From: Arthrobacter bambusae
Lineage (GTDB): Bacteria; Actinomycetota; Actinomycetes; Actinomycetales; Micrococcaceae
Length of the DNA: 54,569 bases
NCBI RefSeq assembly: GCF_022606295.1
Contig: NZ_JAHHZS010000028.1
Span: forward strand, 1 to 54,569
Reading direction: 5' to 3'
Shown: positions 1 through 8,032 of the stretch, one piece after another
Position numbering within the stretch: position 1 is the first letter of the stretch
Layout of the letters: each line of letters opens with the position of its first letter
Notes under the pieces: model-generated
The model's input: the letters and a program-made list of their open reading frames with translations, nothing else
The model's database searches: none
Told to the model about the DNA's origin: nothing
Translations under genes and position numbers: made by a program

Positions 1-24
1 TTGGGTCCGGCCGCAAGCAACACA

Positions 25-69
25 AAACCCCGACGTCGGCACCCACCTTGGGTGCCGACGTCGGGGTTT
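25..69 (-). terminator. Perfect 20-bp hairpin terminator after the amidohydrolase gene
   Basis: Positions 25-44 and 50-69 are exact reverse complements around a 5-base loop. Read on the minus strand the stem ends in a T-rich stretch (GGGGTTTTGTGTT). It lies 12 bases past the stop codon of the amidohydrolase and so ends the 5239-to-82 operon. Its symmetry would also let it stop transcription entering from the left. Confidence 0.85.
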
Positions 70-81
70 CACTGCGTTCAC

Positions 82-1755
82 TCAGCCCGCGTATACCCGC
101 ACGCCGTTGACCCAGGTCTCCACAACCTCGATGCTGCTGATGTCGCCTTCCGGCGCCTCAAGCGGGTCAGCGGCGAGGATCACGAAGTCGGCCAGCTTGT
201 CCGGCTCCAAGGAACCAAGGTCCTTCTCGCGCCCCATGGCCTGCGCACCGTTGATCGTGTGGGCGCGGAGGGCCTCGACGACGTCGATCTTAAGATCGTC
301 CGAGCCCAGTTGGACGCCGGAGCGGGTCTTGCGGGTCACGGACGTCTGGATGGCCTCCAGCGGACGGGGATCGGCCACGGGAGCATCCGAGCTCATCGTC
401 ACGGGCACCGCTGCGGCTACGAATTCACCGAGGGGGTTGAAACGCTCGCCCGGCGAACCGATGGCATCCGTGACGCCGGGACCCCAGTTGAAGTAGTGCT
501 GCGGCTGGTTGACGGGGATGATCCCGAGCTCGGCCATCCGGTCGATCTGCTCCAAGGTGGGCAGTCCGCAGTGCTCGATCCTGTGCCGGTGGTCCTCCCG
601 CGGCGACACCGAAAGAGCTTCGCTGACGGCGTCGAGCACCAACTGAATGGCGGTGGGCGATTGGGCGTGGGTCGCCGTCTGCAGCCCGGCGTTGTGCGCC
701 TTGGCGACGAGGGCGCGGTACTCGGCCGGCTCATGGTACAGCGAGCCGGTGCGGCAAGGATCGTCGCGGTACCCCTCCGGGAAGTACGCCGTCCAGCCGC
801 CCAAGGTGCCATCGGCATAGAGCTTGATTCCGGCGAAGGAAAGGAGTGAATCTCCGAACTTGTCCACGAGACCAAGTTCCAGGACCTCGTCCAAGAGGCT
901 CGACAGGAAGTAAGCGTTGATCCGCGTCACCAGTTCACCCCGCTCCACGAGGTCCAGGTAGGCGCCGAATTCGCGCTTGGTCACCTGCGCGTCGCCGATG
1001 GTGGTCACGCCGTGGCTGAGGAACTCGCGTTGGGCGTGCAGCAGCTGGGCGCGGTGGTGTTCCTTGCTGTCCCCGAGGTGGAAGTTCGGTCCGTGGTGCC
1101 CCAGCTTGACGCCTTCGTCTCCCGTGAGGATGTCGCAAGCGGCGTCGGAGAGTTCGCCCGTCAGCTCGCCGTCGGCGTCCCGGAAGAACGTTCCGCCCGG
1201 CGGGTTGGGAGTGTCGCGGTCCACTCCGGCCTTCGCGAGGACGTACGAGTTCACCACTCCGCCGTGGCCGCTCGCGTTCATGACGTACACCTCTCGCGTG
1301 GTGGAGACGGTGTCGAACTCCTGCCGCGTGGGATGGCGCTGCTCGGCAAGGTTGCGGTGCTCGTAGCCATAGCCGCGGATCGGGGTGTCCCCCGGGTTGT
1401 CGGCCGCCGCCTTCGCCAGCAGTTCAAGCATGGTGGGGATATCCGGTGCCGCCTCGGGGCCGCAATCCACCCAGGACAGCAGTTGTCCGTACATCAGGGG
1501 ATGCGCGTGCGGGTCGATGAAGCCGGGCACCAATGTGCGGCCCCGAAGGTCGACGACGGCGGGCACCGCCGTCGTGAGCTTAAGCGCCGCATCGCGGCAC
1601 TCCTGCGGCGTCCCGACGGCGGCAACACGGTTGCCGATGACCAGCATCCCCTCCGCGACGGAGTTCAGGGCGTCGACGGTCCGGATGCGGCCGCCGTAGA
1701 AGAGCGTCGAGGCGGGAGCCACGGCTGAAGTTTCATGGGATGCCAGGAATGACAT
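82..1755 (-). CDS. Amidohydrolase family protein (YtcJ-like, Amidohydrolase_3)
   Basis: A 557-residue metal-dependent hydrolase. The HxH metal motif sits in PGFIDPHAHP (H83 and H85), HRIEHC lies near residue 390, and a late MSSDAP supplies the C-terminal metal-site aspartate. An N-terminal beta-sandwich strand (FYGGRIRTVD) and a C-terminal DFVILAADP strand frame the TIM barrel, as in the YtcJ group. It is the last gene of an operon with an amino-acid-type ABC importer and a D-2-hydroxyacid dehydrogenase, so it may hydrolyse an imported N-acyl or cyclic amide, which is an inference. The substrate cannot be read from sequence. The ATG at 1755 has AAAGG 9 bases upstream. No signal peptide is visible, so it is probably cytoplasmic. 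Confidence 0.85.
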   Translation of the reverse strand: MSFLASHETSAVAPASTLFYGGRIRTVDALNSVAEGMLVIGNRVAAVGTPQECRDAALKLTTAVPAVVDLRGRTLVPGFIDPHAHPLMYGQLLSWVDCGPEAAPDIPTMLELLAKAAADNPGDTPIRGYGYEHRNLAEQRHPTRQEFDTVSTTREVYVMNASGHGGVVNSYVLAKAGVDRDTPNPPGGTFFRDADGELTGELSDAACDILTGDEGVKLGHHGPNFHLGDSKEHHRAQLLHAQREFLSHGVTTIGDAQVTKREFGAYLDLVERGELVTRINAYFLSSLLDEVLELGLVDKFGDSLLSFAGIKLYADGTLGGWTAYFPEGYRDDPCRTGSLYHEPAEYRALVAKAHNAGLQTATHAQSPTAIQLVLDAVSEALSVSPREDHRHRIEHCGLPTLEQIDRMAELGIIPVNQPQHYFNWGPGVTDAIGSPGERFNPLGEFVAAAVPVTMSSDAPVADPRPLEAIQTSVTRKTRSGVQLGSDDLKIDVVEALRAHTINGAQAMGREKDLGSLEPDKLADFVILAADPLEAPEGDISSIEVVETWVNGVRVYAG

Positions 1756-1798
1756 GGAAATGACCTTTGCGTGTTGAAGTTTGCGGTACGGCCGGTAC

Positions 1799-2797
1799 TC
1801 AGCGGGCAGATGCCAGCTCGAACAACGGGGTGTCCGGGGCTCCGCTGCGGGCTTGGGAAATGACGTTCTGCGCCTGGATCCTGACGTATTCGGCCAGCGT
1901 GTACTCCGAGAGGAAGCCGACGTGGGGCGTCACGAGGATCCGGGGGTGGCTCATGAGCGGGTGGTCGGCAGGTGCCGGTTCGACGTCGAGCACGTCCAGC
2001 GCCGCGCCCCGGATATGGCCGGAGTCGACGGCGGTGCGTAGGGCTTCGTCGTCGATCAGCTGCCCGCGGCTCACGTTCACCAGGTAGCTGCCCTGCCGCA
2101 TGGTGGCGAGGCTCCCGGCGTTGATGATGTGCCGGGTTTCGTCCGTGAGCGGCATGTGCAAGGACACGACGGCGGATTCTGCCAGGACTTCTTCCAGGCC
2201 AGTCCGGCGGATGCCTGCCTTGGCCAGCATCTCCATGGTGGTGGGAGTGTCCGGGAGGTACGGATCGTAGCCGACCACCTCGCCGAAGACGCCGGAGGCA
2301 AGTTCCCCGAGACGGCTGCCGATCCGCCCGAGTCCGATCAGCCCCAGCCGCTCCTGGCTGAGGCGGAACACCGTGTTGTCCGGGCGGCCGTTCCAGTCGC
2401 CCTCGGCCACGCGTCCCTGGAAGAACGGGATTTCGCGCGTGATGGCGAGGGCAAGCGCGAGCGCGTGCGAAGCGACTTCCTCGGTGGCCACGCCTGGAAG
2501 GTTGCTGACCCAAATGCCCCGCTCCTTGGCGGCATCCAGGTCAACGTTGTCGAAGCCCATCGAGACCAGCGCGATGATCTTCAAGCGCGGGATGGCGTCC
2601 ATGACCTCGGCGGTCACGGGCGCGTAGCCCACCAGCAAGGCTTCGGCGTCCTTCGCCTGCTCCGCGATGACCACTGGATCCTGGGTGCCGAGGTACCGGA
2701 CGTCGTAACCGTTGTCTTTGAGCAGTGCGACGCCGGCGGAATAGTCGAGGTCTTCCATGTCCGTGTAGACGGCGAGGGGGCGATGCTTAGTGGACAT
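1799..2797 (-). CDS. D-2-hydroxyacid dehydrogenase, NAD-binding
   Basis: 332 residues, typical for the D-isomer-specific 2-hydroxyacid dehydrogenase family. The nucleotide-binding loop GLGRIG is at 155-160. The catalytic triad can be placed as R244 (VSRGQ), E273 (DVEP) and H292 (TPHVG). The family reversibly reduces 2-keto acids to D-2-hydroxy acids with NAD(P)H. The gene starts inside the end of the ABC ATPase gene (overlap 2787-2797) and 43 bases separate it from the amidohydrolase, so all are probably one transcript. The substrate is unknown; the context suggests a hydroxy or keto acid released from the imported compound. A phosphoglycerate dehydrogenase role is unlikely because no ACT domain is present. 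Confidence 0.88.
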   Translation of the reverse strand: MSTKHRPLAVYTDMEDLDYSAGVALLKDNGYDVRYLGTQDPVVIAEQAKDAEALLVGYAPVTAEVMDAIPRLKIIALVSMGFDNVDLDAAKERGIWVSNLPGVATEEVASHALALALAITREIPFFQGRVAEGDWNGRPDNTVFRLSQERLGLIGLGRIGSRLGELASGVFGEVVGYDPYLPDTPTTMEMLAKAGIRRTGLEEVLAESAVVSLHMPLTDETRHIINAGSLATMRQGSYLVNVSRGQLIDDEALRTAVDSGHIRGAALDVLDVEPAPADHPLMSHPRILVTPHVGFLSEYTLAEYVRIQAQNVISQARSGAPDTPLFELASAR

Positions 2798-3593
2798 GGC
2801 TCAAGAACTTCCTGGTGCGTTGGTGCTGTGGGTTGTCGAAGAACTCGTCCGGGGTTGCTTGTTCCACGATCACGCCGCTGTCGAACAGTGTCACTTCGTC
2901 GGCCACCCGTCGGGCGAAACGGACTTCGTGGGTGACGACGATCATGGTCATGCCGTCGTTGGCCAGGCTTTCCATGACGTCCAGGACTTCTCCGACCAAC
3001 TCGGGGTCAAGGGCGGAGGTCGGTTCGTCGAAGAGGAGGACGTCCGGGTTCATCACCAAGGCGCGGGCGATGGCCACGCGTTGCTGCTGGCCGCCGGAGA
3101 GTTCCGACGGAAAATGCCCGGCGCGGTGCGAGAGGCCGACGCGCTGGAGCATGGCCATGGCCTGCTCCTCGGCTTCTTTGTGGTGGATCCCCTTGACGGA
3201 GGTCAGCCCGAGCATCACGTTGCGGCAAGCCGTCAGGTGCGGGAACAGGTTGAACTTCTGGAAGACCATGCCGATGTTGCGGCGTTCCTTCGCGAGTTCG
3301 CGTTCGGGGAGGGCCACGGCTCCGCTTGCTTTCTCGCGGACACCGATGCGCCGACCGCGGAGCCGGATCTCGCCGTCGTCGGCTGGTTCAAGGAGCGCCA
3401 TGAGGCGCAACATCGTGGACTTGCCGGAACCGGAAGGGCCGAGCACTGCTTTGACTTGTCCCTGGCGGATGTCGAATTCGACCCCGCGCAGGACGTGCTG
3501 GTCCTGGTAGCTCTTGTGGAGGTTCCGCACGCTCAGTACGGGATCGTTGGTGGACCAGGTTTCCGGCATGAGTTCCGGGCCGCTGTGGGTCAT
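2787..3593 (-). CDS. Amino acid ABC transporter ATP-binding protein
   Basis: 268 residues. Walker A GPSGSGKST is at 52-60, the signature LSGGQQQR begins near 165, and Walker B VLLFDEPTSALDPE is at 185-198, followed by a VTHEVRFAR switch histidine. The sequence follows the GlnQ/HisP group of polar amino acid importers. It energises uptake with the permease encoded just upstream (ATGA overlap at 3590-3593) and the lipoprotein at 4391-5239. AAGGAG precedes the ATG at 3593 inside the end of the permease gene. The first 18 residues before the ABC fold are a little longer than usual. Confidence 0.93.
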   Translation of the reverse strand: MTHSGPELMPETWSTNDPVLSVRNLHKSYQDQHVLRGVEFDIRQGQVKAVLGPSGSGKSTMLRLMALLEPADDGEIRLRGRRIGVREKASGAVALPERELAKERRNIGMVFQKFNLFPHLTACRNVMLGLTSVKGIHHKEAEEQAMAMLQRVGLSHRAGHFPSELSGGQQQRVAIARALVMNPDVLLFDEPTSALDPELVGEVLDVMESLANDGMTMIVVTHEVRFARRVADEVTLFDSGVIVEQATPDEFFDNPQHQRTRKFLSHVH

Positions 3594-4324
3594 GACTGCA
3601 CTCCTTGGCCGACTGGTTCCAGGATGGAAGGCTTCTTGGATTTGGACCGTGACGTCCAGACGAATTTCTTCTCCACGTAGCTTTGGAGAAGCGTCAGAAG
3701 GCTCACGATGATGAGGTAGTAGACGATTGCCGCGGCGTAGTACTCGGCGTAGCGGAACGTGATGTTCACTCCTACCTGGGCCGTGGTCAGGAGTTCCTGC
3801 AGGGAAATCACGGAGGCCAGAGAGGAGAACTTCACGAGGCCGATGAACTCATTGCCTGTCGGAGGCAGTGCGGTACGGATGGCCTGCGGCAGGACAACTT
3901 TGAGCATGACCTTGACGGGCGACATCCCAAGCGCCCTGCCGGCGAGGGCCTGTCCGTCGTCGATGCTAAGCAATGCCGACCGGATGATTTCCGCCATGAA
4001 GGCCGCCTCCACGATGCCCAGGCCGATGAACGCGGCAATGAACGGGGAGAACCAATCCTGGCGGAGGACGGGAAAGAGCTGCGGCAAGGCGTTCCAGATG
4101 ATGAGCAACACCAGCAGCGCGGGGATGGCCCGGAAGAACCAGGTGTAGATTCCTGCGACGCCCTGGGCGATCCGGCTGCGGGAGGTGCGTCCCAGTGCAA
4201 CCGCGAAGCCGATGGCCGTGGCCAGGATGAGTGAAAGCACCGCGACGGCCACGGACAGGAAAGCCCCGGACAGGTAGCTCGGATTCACGAGTTGTTGGAC
4301 GAAGATGTTGACGTCGAATTCCAT
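3590..4324 (-). CDS. Amino acid ABC transporter permease
   Basis: About 244 residues with several hydrophobic helices and the EAA loop typical of His/Glu/Gln permeases (GRALGMSPVKVMLKVVLPQA). The ATG at 4324 is preferred over in-frame GTG 4327 and TTG 4330, because GAAAGGAG ends 6 bases before it. The protein forms the membrane channel with the ATPase at 2787-3593. Only one permease gene is present, so a homodimer is likely. The C-terminus carries a basic stretch (TSRSKSKKPS). Confidence 0.92.
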   Translation of the reverse strand: MEFDVNIFVQQLVNPSYLSGAFLSVAVAVLSLILATAIGFAVALGRTSRSRIAQGVAGIYTWFFRAIPALLVLLIIWNALPQLFPVLRQDWFSPFIAAFIGLGIVEAAFMAEIIRSALLSIDDGQALAGRALGMSPVKVMLKVVLPQAIRTALPPTGNEFIGLVKFSSLASVISLQELLTTAQVGVNITFRYAEYYAAAIVYYLIIVSLLTLLQSYVEKKFVWTSRSKSKKPSILEPVGQGVQS

Positions 4325-4390
4325 CACCAACTCCTTTCGCTTGAGGTGGCGGAGGCCGCAGCGCTGTTGCGGCCCCCGCGGGAAGGATGG

Positions 4391-5239
4391 CTAGGGGACG
4401 TCGACGATCGTGGGGTCCAGCTTGTTGTCCGTGGCGATCTTGCCCAGGGTGCCGTCCTGGTGGAGTTCCTTGAGCGCCTGCGCGATGGCGGGAGACAACG
4501 GATCGTTCTTGCGGGTGAACACGCCGAAAGTGGTGTCGGCCGGGAAGACTCCGGGGGCCACTGCCAGCTTGCCTTCGTTCTGGCTGGCCATGTAGGCGGC
4601 CGCCACATTGGTCTCGATCAGGGCCTCGGACTTGCCGTTGATGACAGCCAGCACCGTTTCAGCAGTCTTGGGGTATTCGGTGAGCTTGGGCTCCTCCTTG
4701 CCGGCTTTCTTGCACTCGTCCTTGAGCGCAGTGATGCGGGCGGCGTTGGAGGAGGCACTCTGCGCTGCGACGGAGTGGCCGCACAGATCCAGCGAGGTCT
4801 TGTAGTTCCCGGCGCTGCTTGGGGCGGCGAGGATCGCGGGACCCGCGTTCATCACTGCCGAAGCGTCTGCGACGTCCAGGCGAGCCTTGCTCATGTACAG
4901 GCCGCCGAAGATCGCGTCGCAGCGGCGCGTCTGGAGTCCCGGCATGAGGCCGTCGAACGTAGTGACCTCGAACTTGGCATCGACGCCCCAATGCTTGGCG
5001 AGCGCCCGGGCGGCATCGGCGTCGAACCCTACGATGTCACCGCTGGAACCGTTGGCGTAGTACTCCAGCGGCGCGTATTCGGGGTCGATACACAGGGTGA
5101 GCTTGCCGCTCGTGGTGAGTCCCTTCGGCGCGGTGGCCGGAGCTTGCCCCGTGGAACTGGGGGAAGCCGCGGCGGAGCAGCCGCTCAACAGCAGGGCCAA
5201 CGCAGCGGCCGCCAAAGCGGGCTTCGTGAACTTGAGCAT
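4391..5239 (-). CDS. Amino acid ABC transporter substrate-binding lipoprotein
   Basis: 282 residues. A lipoprotein signal peptide ends in the lipobox LLLSGC, with the cysteine near residue 21, followed by a Ser/Ala/Pro linker. The mature part is a family 3 solute-binding protein (LTLCIDPEYAPLEYY, DIVGFDADAARALA). It would be anchored outside the membrane and deliver substrate to the permease. First gene of the operon, with GGAG before the ATG. Family 3 proteins bind polar amino acids, opines and related compounds; the ligand here is not decidable by eye. Confidence 0.92.
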   Translation of the reverse strand: MLKFTKPALAAAALALLLSGCSAAASPSSTGQAPATAPKGLTTSGKLTLCIDPEYAPLEYYANGSSGDIVGFDADAARALAKHWGVDAKFEVTTFDGLMPGLQTRRCDAIFGGLYMSKARLDVADASAVMNAGPAILAAPSSAGNYKTSLDLCGHSVAAQSASSNAARITALKDECKKAGKEEPKLTEYPKTAETVLAVINGKSEALIETNVAAAYMASQNEGKLAVAPGVFPADTTFGVFTRKNDPLSPAIAQALKELHQDGTLGKIATDNKLDPTIVDVP

Positions 5240-5537
5240 GTGCAGATCTCCAATTGAACTGTTGGGGTCGCGTGGAAACGCGAGTCGGAGTGCGCCGATG
5301 TGGCGTTGATCACGATGCTAGCGAAAAAGCTACGCAAATCAAGCGAATCAGTTGTTTAATATGGATGTGACACAGTTTTTGTACGTTTATATTATTTTTT
5401 GACTCCAAATCACTTGCGCGTTGCTTGAGTCGTGAAAGTATTAAGTACGACGGCGGCGCTCGGCTTGCCGGGGCGCCGCACCTTCGCTGAGCAACCCCTG
5501 CCGCGGCCCCGAAGACAAGGCGGTTATTGTGAAGACC
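5240..5537. promoter_or_regulatory. Divergent promoter region between ABC operon and Lrp regulator
   Basis: An AT-rich island in a GC-rich window. On the minus strand TTGATT (5342-5337), a 16-base spacer and TAGCAT (5320-5315) form a plausible promoter for the ABC operon. On the plus strand TATTGT (5525-5530) ends 7 bases before the ATG at 5538, a leaderless start for the regulator. The heptamer CAAATCA occurs at 5335-5341 and 5406-5412, and a short inverted repeat TAGC-N6-GCTA overlaps the minus -10 box. These are candidate Lrp sites by position only. Confidence 0.45.
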
Positions 5538-6464
5538 ATGCATGATCTGGACGACAGGCTGATCCGCCTGCTGCAGGCCGATGGCCGCGCCTCGTTCAGC
5601 GAGCTATCCAAGCAACTGGGCGTGACGCGCTCCGCCGTGACGGCCAAGGTCAATGAGCTCACGTCCTCCGGAGAGCTGCGGATTGTCGCGGCAGTCCATC
5701 CACGCCTGCTGGGCCTGACCGCCGTCGCGCACCTCTCCATCCGGCTGAACGGTTCCGCGCGCGCGGCCCTGGAGAAGCTGAGCCAATTGGACGGCGCCGT
5801 CTTCGCCTCGCTGACCACGGGCAAATACGGCATCATCGCCGAACTCCGCCTGCCCACTGTGGAAAGGCTCTACGAAGACGTCGAGGCGATCCGGCTTTGC
5901 GAAGGCGTGGCTGCCGTCGATGTCCTGATGTACAAAGAGGTGGTCCGCAGCCTCTTCCTCGGCAAGGAACCGCCGGACCCCCGGCTCGAGCTTGATCAGG
6001 CGGATCTGCTCCTCATGAGCGAGTTGCAAGTGGACGGCCGGCTTGGTTTCGAGGCCCTCGGCGAACGGATCGGCCTCTCGGCAAGCGCTGCCAGGATCCG
6101 GGTCCTTCGCCTGCTGGAAGCCCGCGTCATGCAGATCGGCCCTATCCGGAGCCGCTCCGGTTCCTCGCGGTCCATGGCCTTTGGCTTCGGAATCTCGACT
6201 GCGGCCGGAACCGAGGAGGCAATCGACTTCTTCTCGGCGACGCCCGGCGTAGAGTTCATCGCCAGTTGCCTCGGCAGGCACGACCTCGTGGCCACCGTGG
6301 GCGTCAGCTCGCTGGACGAAATGTACGAGATCCTGGACAAGGTGCGCGCGATGGACTCGGTGGCAAGCGTGGAGTGCTGGTTGCACCTGAAGATCGTCCA
6401 GGAACGGTACGCCAAGCCCCTCGACAAGATGCTCGCGACAAAAGCCCAATCCAACGGCCACTGA
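5538..6464 (+). CDS. Double-length Lrp/AsnC family transcriptional regulator
   Basis: 308 residues, about twice a usual Lrp protein (near 150). Two AsnC-type halves are visible. The first helix-turn-helix (LDDRLIRLLQADGRASFSEL) is followed by a RAM-like ligand domain, then a second helix-turn-helix (LDQADLLLMSELQVDGRLGF) and a second ligand domain. Such tandem forms are known in actinobacteria. The gene is divergent from the ABC, dehydrogenase and amidohydrolase operon, which it probably controls in response to the imported substrate (inference). The ATG at 5538 is chosen because TATTGT lies 7 bases upstream, giving a leaderless mRNA; a GTG at 5529 would add three residues but overlaps that -10 box. 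Confidence 0.88.
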   Translation: MHDLDDRLIRLLQADGRASFSELSKQLGVTRSAVTAKVNELTSSGELRIVAAVHPRLLGLTAVAHLSIRLNGSARAALEKLSQLDGAVFASLTTGKYGIIAELRLPTVERLYEDVEAIRLCEGVAAVDVLMYKEVVRSLFLGKEPPDPRLELDQADLLLMSELQVDGRLGFEALGERIGLSASAARIRVLRLLEARVMQIGPIRSRSGSSRSMAFGFGISTAAGTEEAIDFFSATPGVEFIASCLGRHDLVATVGVSSLDEMYEILDKVRAMDSVASVECWLHLKIVQERYAKPLDKMLATKAQSNGH

Positions 6465-6483
6465 CCCCCGGCCCCTCTCTTGC

Positions 6484-6597
6484 GACGCTCGCTCACAAAC
6501 AACGCCTCCCGGGCCGACGCTCGCTCACATGACCGGCCCTTTTCGGCCAGAAGTGAGCGGGCGTTTGGGATTTGGCCGCCACATGTGAGCGAGCGTC
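6484..6597. repeat. Convergent-gap repeat cluster, GACGCTCGCTCAC family
   Basis: Two direct copies of GACGCTCGCTCAC (6484-6496 and 6516-6528) face two inverted copies, GTGAGCGGGCGT (6553-6564) and GTGAGCGAGCGTC (6585-6597). A GGCC-N6-GGCC hairpin lies between them. The cluster fills the gap between the convergent Lrp and aminotransferase genes and can fold into strong hairpins in either direction, so it may act as a bidirectional terminator. The last copy contains the aminotransferase stop codon. The same core recurs as a tandem array at 7740-7835. Confidence 0.8.
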
Positions 6598-7690
6598 AGG
6601 CTTTGGCGATTGCTTCTTCCAGTGCGCCAAGGACGAGCGTCACCGATGCCCTGTTGGCATTCGGACCCATCATGCCGATCCGCCACACGGTCGACGTAAA
6701 CGCACCCGCCCCGGAGCCGATTTCCATACTGAAGTTCTCCAGAAGGTAAGCGCGGACGGCGGCCGAGTTCACGCCGTCGGGCACTTTGACTGTTGTGAGG
6801 CTCGGCAATCGCGAGCCCTCGGCGGCAAACAGCTCGAGCCCCATCGCCTCGAGGCCATCCCGCAACTCAGCCCCGGCCGCACGATGCCGGGCCTGAACAG
6901 CCGCGAGCCCTTCCGCCAAGATGCGGTCCAGCCCTGCCTCGAGTCCGGCAATCATGGTCACCGGCGCTGTGTGATGATACGTCCGGCTGCCGCTCGCCGC
7001 ACCAACATACCCGCCCAGAAGGCCGATATCCAGGTACCACGAACGCGGCTCCTTGATGCGCCGCTCGAACGCGCGCTCGGACACCGTGAAGGGGGACAAA
7101 CCGGGAGGCGCTCCCAGACACTTCTGCGTCCCGGCGTACCCGACGTCGATCCCCCAGCCGTCAGCCAGGAGTTCCAGCCCGCCGATGGACGTCACCGCGT
7201 CCACGATCAGGAGCGCGTCACCCTTGCCGGCGCCGAGGGGCGCGACGTCGGACAGGACACCTGTGGAGGTTTCGGCATGGACGGCGGCAATCACTTTGGG
7301 ATGGGGGTGCGCTGCGAGGACCCGCTCCGGATCCACGGGCTGGCCCCATTCATGGTCGACGCGGACCACGGTGGCACCGCATCGCCGGGCAACCTCACAC
7401 ATCCGCTCCCCGAAAAGCCCGTTGACGGCAATTACCGCCACGTCGCCGTCGGACACTGTATTGACGAAGGCAGCCTCCATGCCGCCGGAACCAGTGGCAC
7501 TCAATGGCAGGGTGCGGGCGTTCCGGGTCCCCCACACTGTCCGAAGCCCGGCACATGTCCGGTCCAGTCGCTCGATGAACACCGGATCCAAGTGCCCGAT
7601 CACCGGATAGGCCAACGCGGCAGTCACTTCCGGATAGCAATTGCTCGGCCCCGGTCCGAAGAGATACCGGGAAGTCAGGACCTCTGGCAT
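6596..7690 (-). CDS. pucG: Class V aminotransferase, probable (S)-ureidoglycine-glyoxylate aminotransferase (PucG-like)
   Basis: 364 residues of the PLP fold-type I, class V family (alanine-glyoxylate aminotransferase group). FGPGPSN near residue 11 is the substrate-loop signature, and K190 in GTQKCLGAPPG is the PLP lysine, preceded by IVDAVTSIG with its PLP aspartate. The ATG at 7690 is chosen for AGGAG upstream; longer frames run into tandem repeats. Location next to OHCU decarboxylase and HIU hydrolase points to the ureidoglycine enzyme of Bacillus-type purine catabolism, which transfers nitrogen to glyoxylate to give glycine. A serine- or alanine-glyoxylate aminotransferase remains possible. 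Its stop codon lies inside a GACGCTCGCTCAC repeat. Confidence 0.8.
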   Translation of the reverse strand: MPEVLTSRYLFGPGPSNCYPEVTAALAYPVIGHLDPVFIERLDRTCAGLRTVWGTRNARTLPLSATGSGGMEAAFVNTVSDGDVAVIAVNGLFGERMCEVARRCGATVVRVDHEWGQPVDPERVLAAHPHPKVIAAVHAETSTGVLSDVAPLGAGKGDALLIVDAVTSIGGLELLADGWGIDVGYAGTQKCLGAPPGLSPFTVSERAFERRIKEPRSWYLDIGLLGGYVGAASGSRTYHHTAPVTMIAGLEAGLDRILAEGLAAVQARHRAAGAELRDGLEAMGLELFAAEGSRLPSLTTVKVPDGVNSAAVRAYLLENFSMEIGSGAGAFTSTVWRIGMMGPNANRASVTLVLGALEEAIAKA

Positions 7691-7739
7691 GGCGGAACTC
7701 CTTTGGCTCGTTGCTGACATTGTCCACCAGACGGCAAAC

Positions 7740-7835
7740 GTGAGCGAGCGTTTCGGTAGAACCCGGCAAACGTGAGCGAGCGTTTCGGGAAAGGGCACCA
7801 AAGGTGAGCGAGCGTTTCGGGAAAGGGCAGTGCGG
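7740..7835. repeat. Three tandem 32-bp units beginning GTGAGCGAGCGTTTCGG
   Basis: Units begin at 7740, 7772 and 7804, so the period is exactly 32. The first 17 bases are identical in all three copies, and the remainder drifts (GTAGAACC in unit 1, GAAAGGGC in units 2 and 3). The array lies between pucG and the divergent uraD gene, in what should be the 5' region of pucG. The core is the same as in the repeat cluster at 6484-6597. Confidence 0.9.
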
Positions 7836-7864
7836 GGCCCGGAGGACCGGGGTGCGGTATTCTC

Positions 7865-7930
7865 TTGACACCACGGCAGTCATTGGATTCACTATTACGT
7901 ATGCTGAAATAACAGTTCCATGATGTGGAA
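7865..7930 (+). promoter_or_regulatory. Possible promoter and operator upstream of uraD
   Basis: TTGACA at 7865-7870 is a consensus -35 box, but no good TANNNT lies at the ideal distance (TTCACT at 7888 or TATGCT at 7900 are candidates). An inverted repeat TTCCA-N5-TGGAA at 7916-7930 could bind a regulator. No regulator gene is adjacent, so this is a weak call. Confidence 0.3.
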
Positions 7931-8032
7931 GGCCTGGAGTGCGGAGGCGCACAGGTCCATCCGGCAGGAATCGCCGGAGTTCCGCATAGCCAACACCATG
8001 GATGCCAGCACTCGCACGAGGAATGAACAAGC

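Noticed and set aside
1..849. Long plus-strand open frame opposite the amidohydrolase gene
   Set aside because: Shadow of a strong minus-strand gene in GC-rich DNA; no motifs, no ribosome site, and the frame crosses the terminator hairpin. Similar long shadows lie opposite purF, clpB, the helicase and the aldo/keto reductase.
6484..6597. Insertion sequence remnant
   Set aside because: No transposase fragment, no target-site duplication and no long terminal repeats; only short hairpin-forming copies.
7740..7835. Tandem 32-bp units as a possible CRISPR array
   Set aside because: Only three units, the variable part is 15 bases and half conserved, there are no spacers of normal size and no cas genes. 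It is a tandem repeat of a motif found elsewhere in the window.
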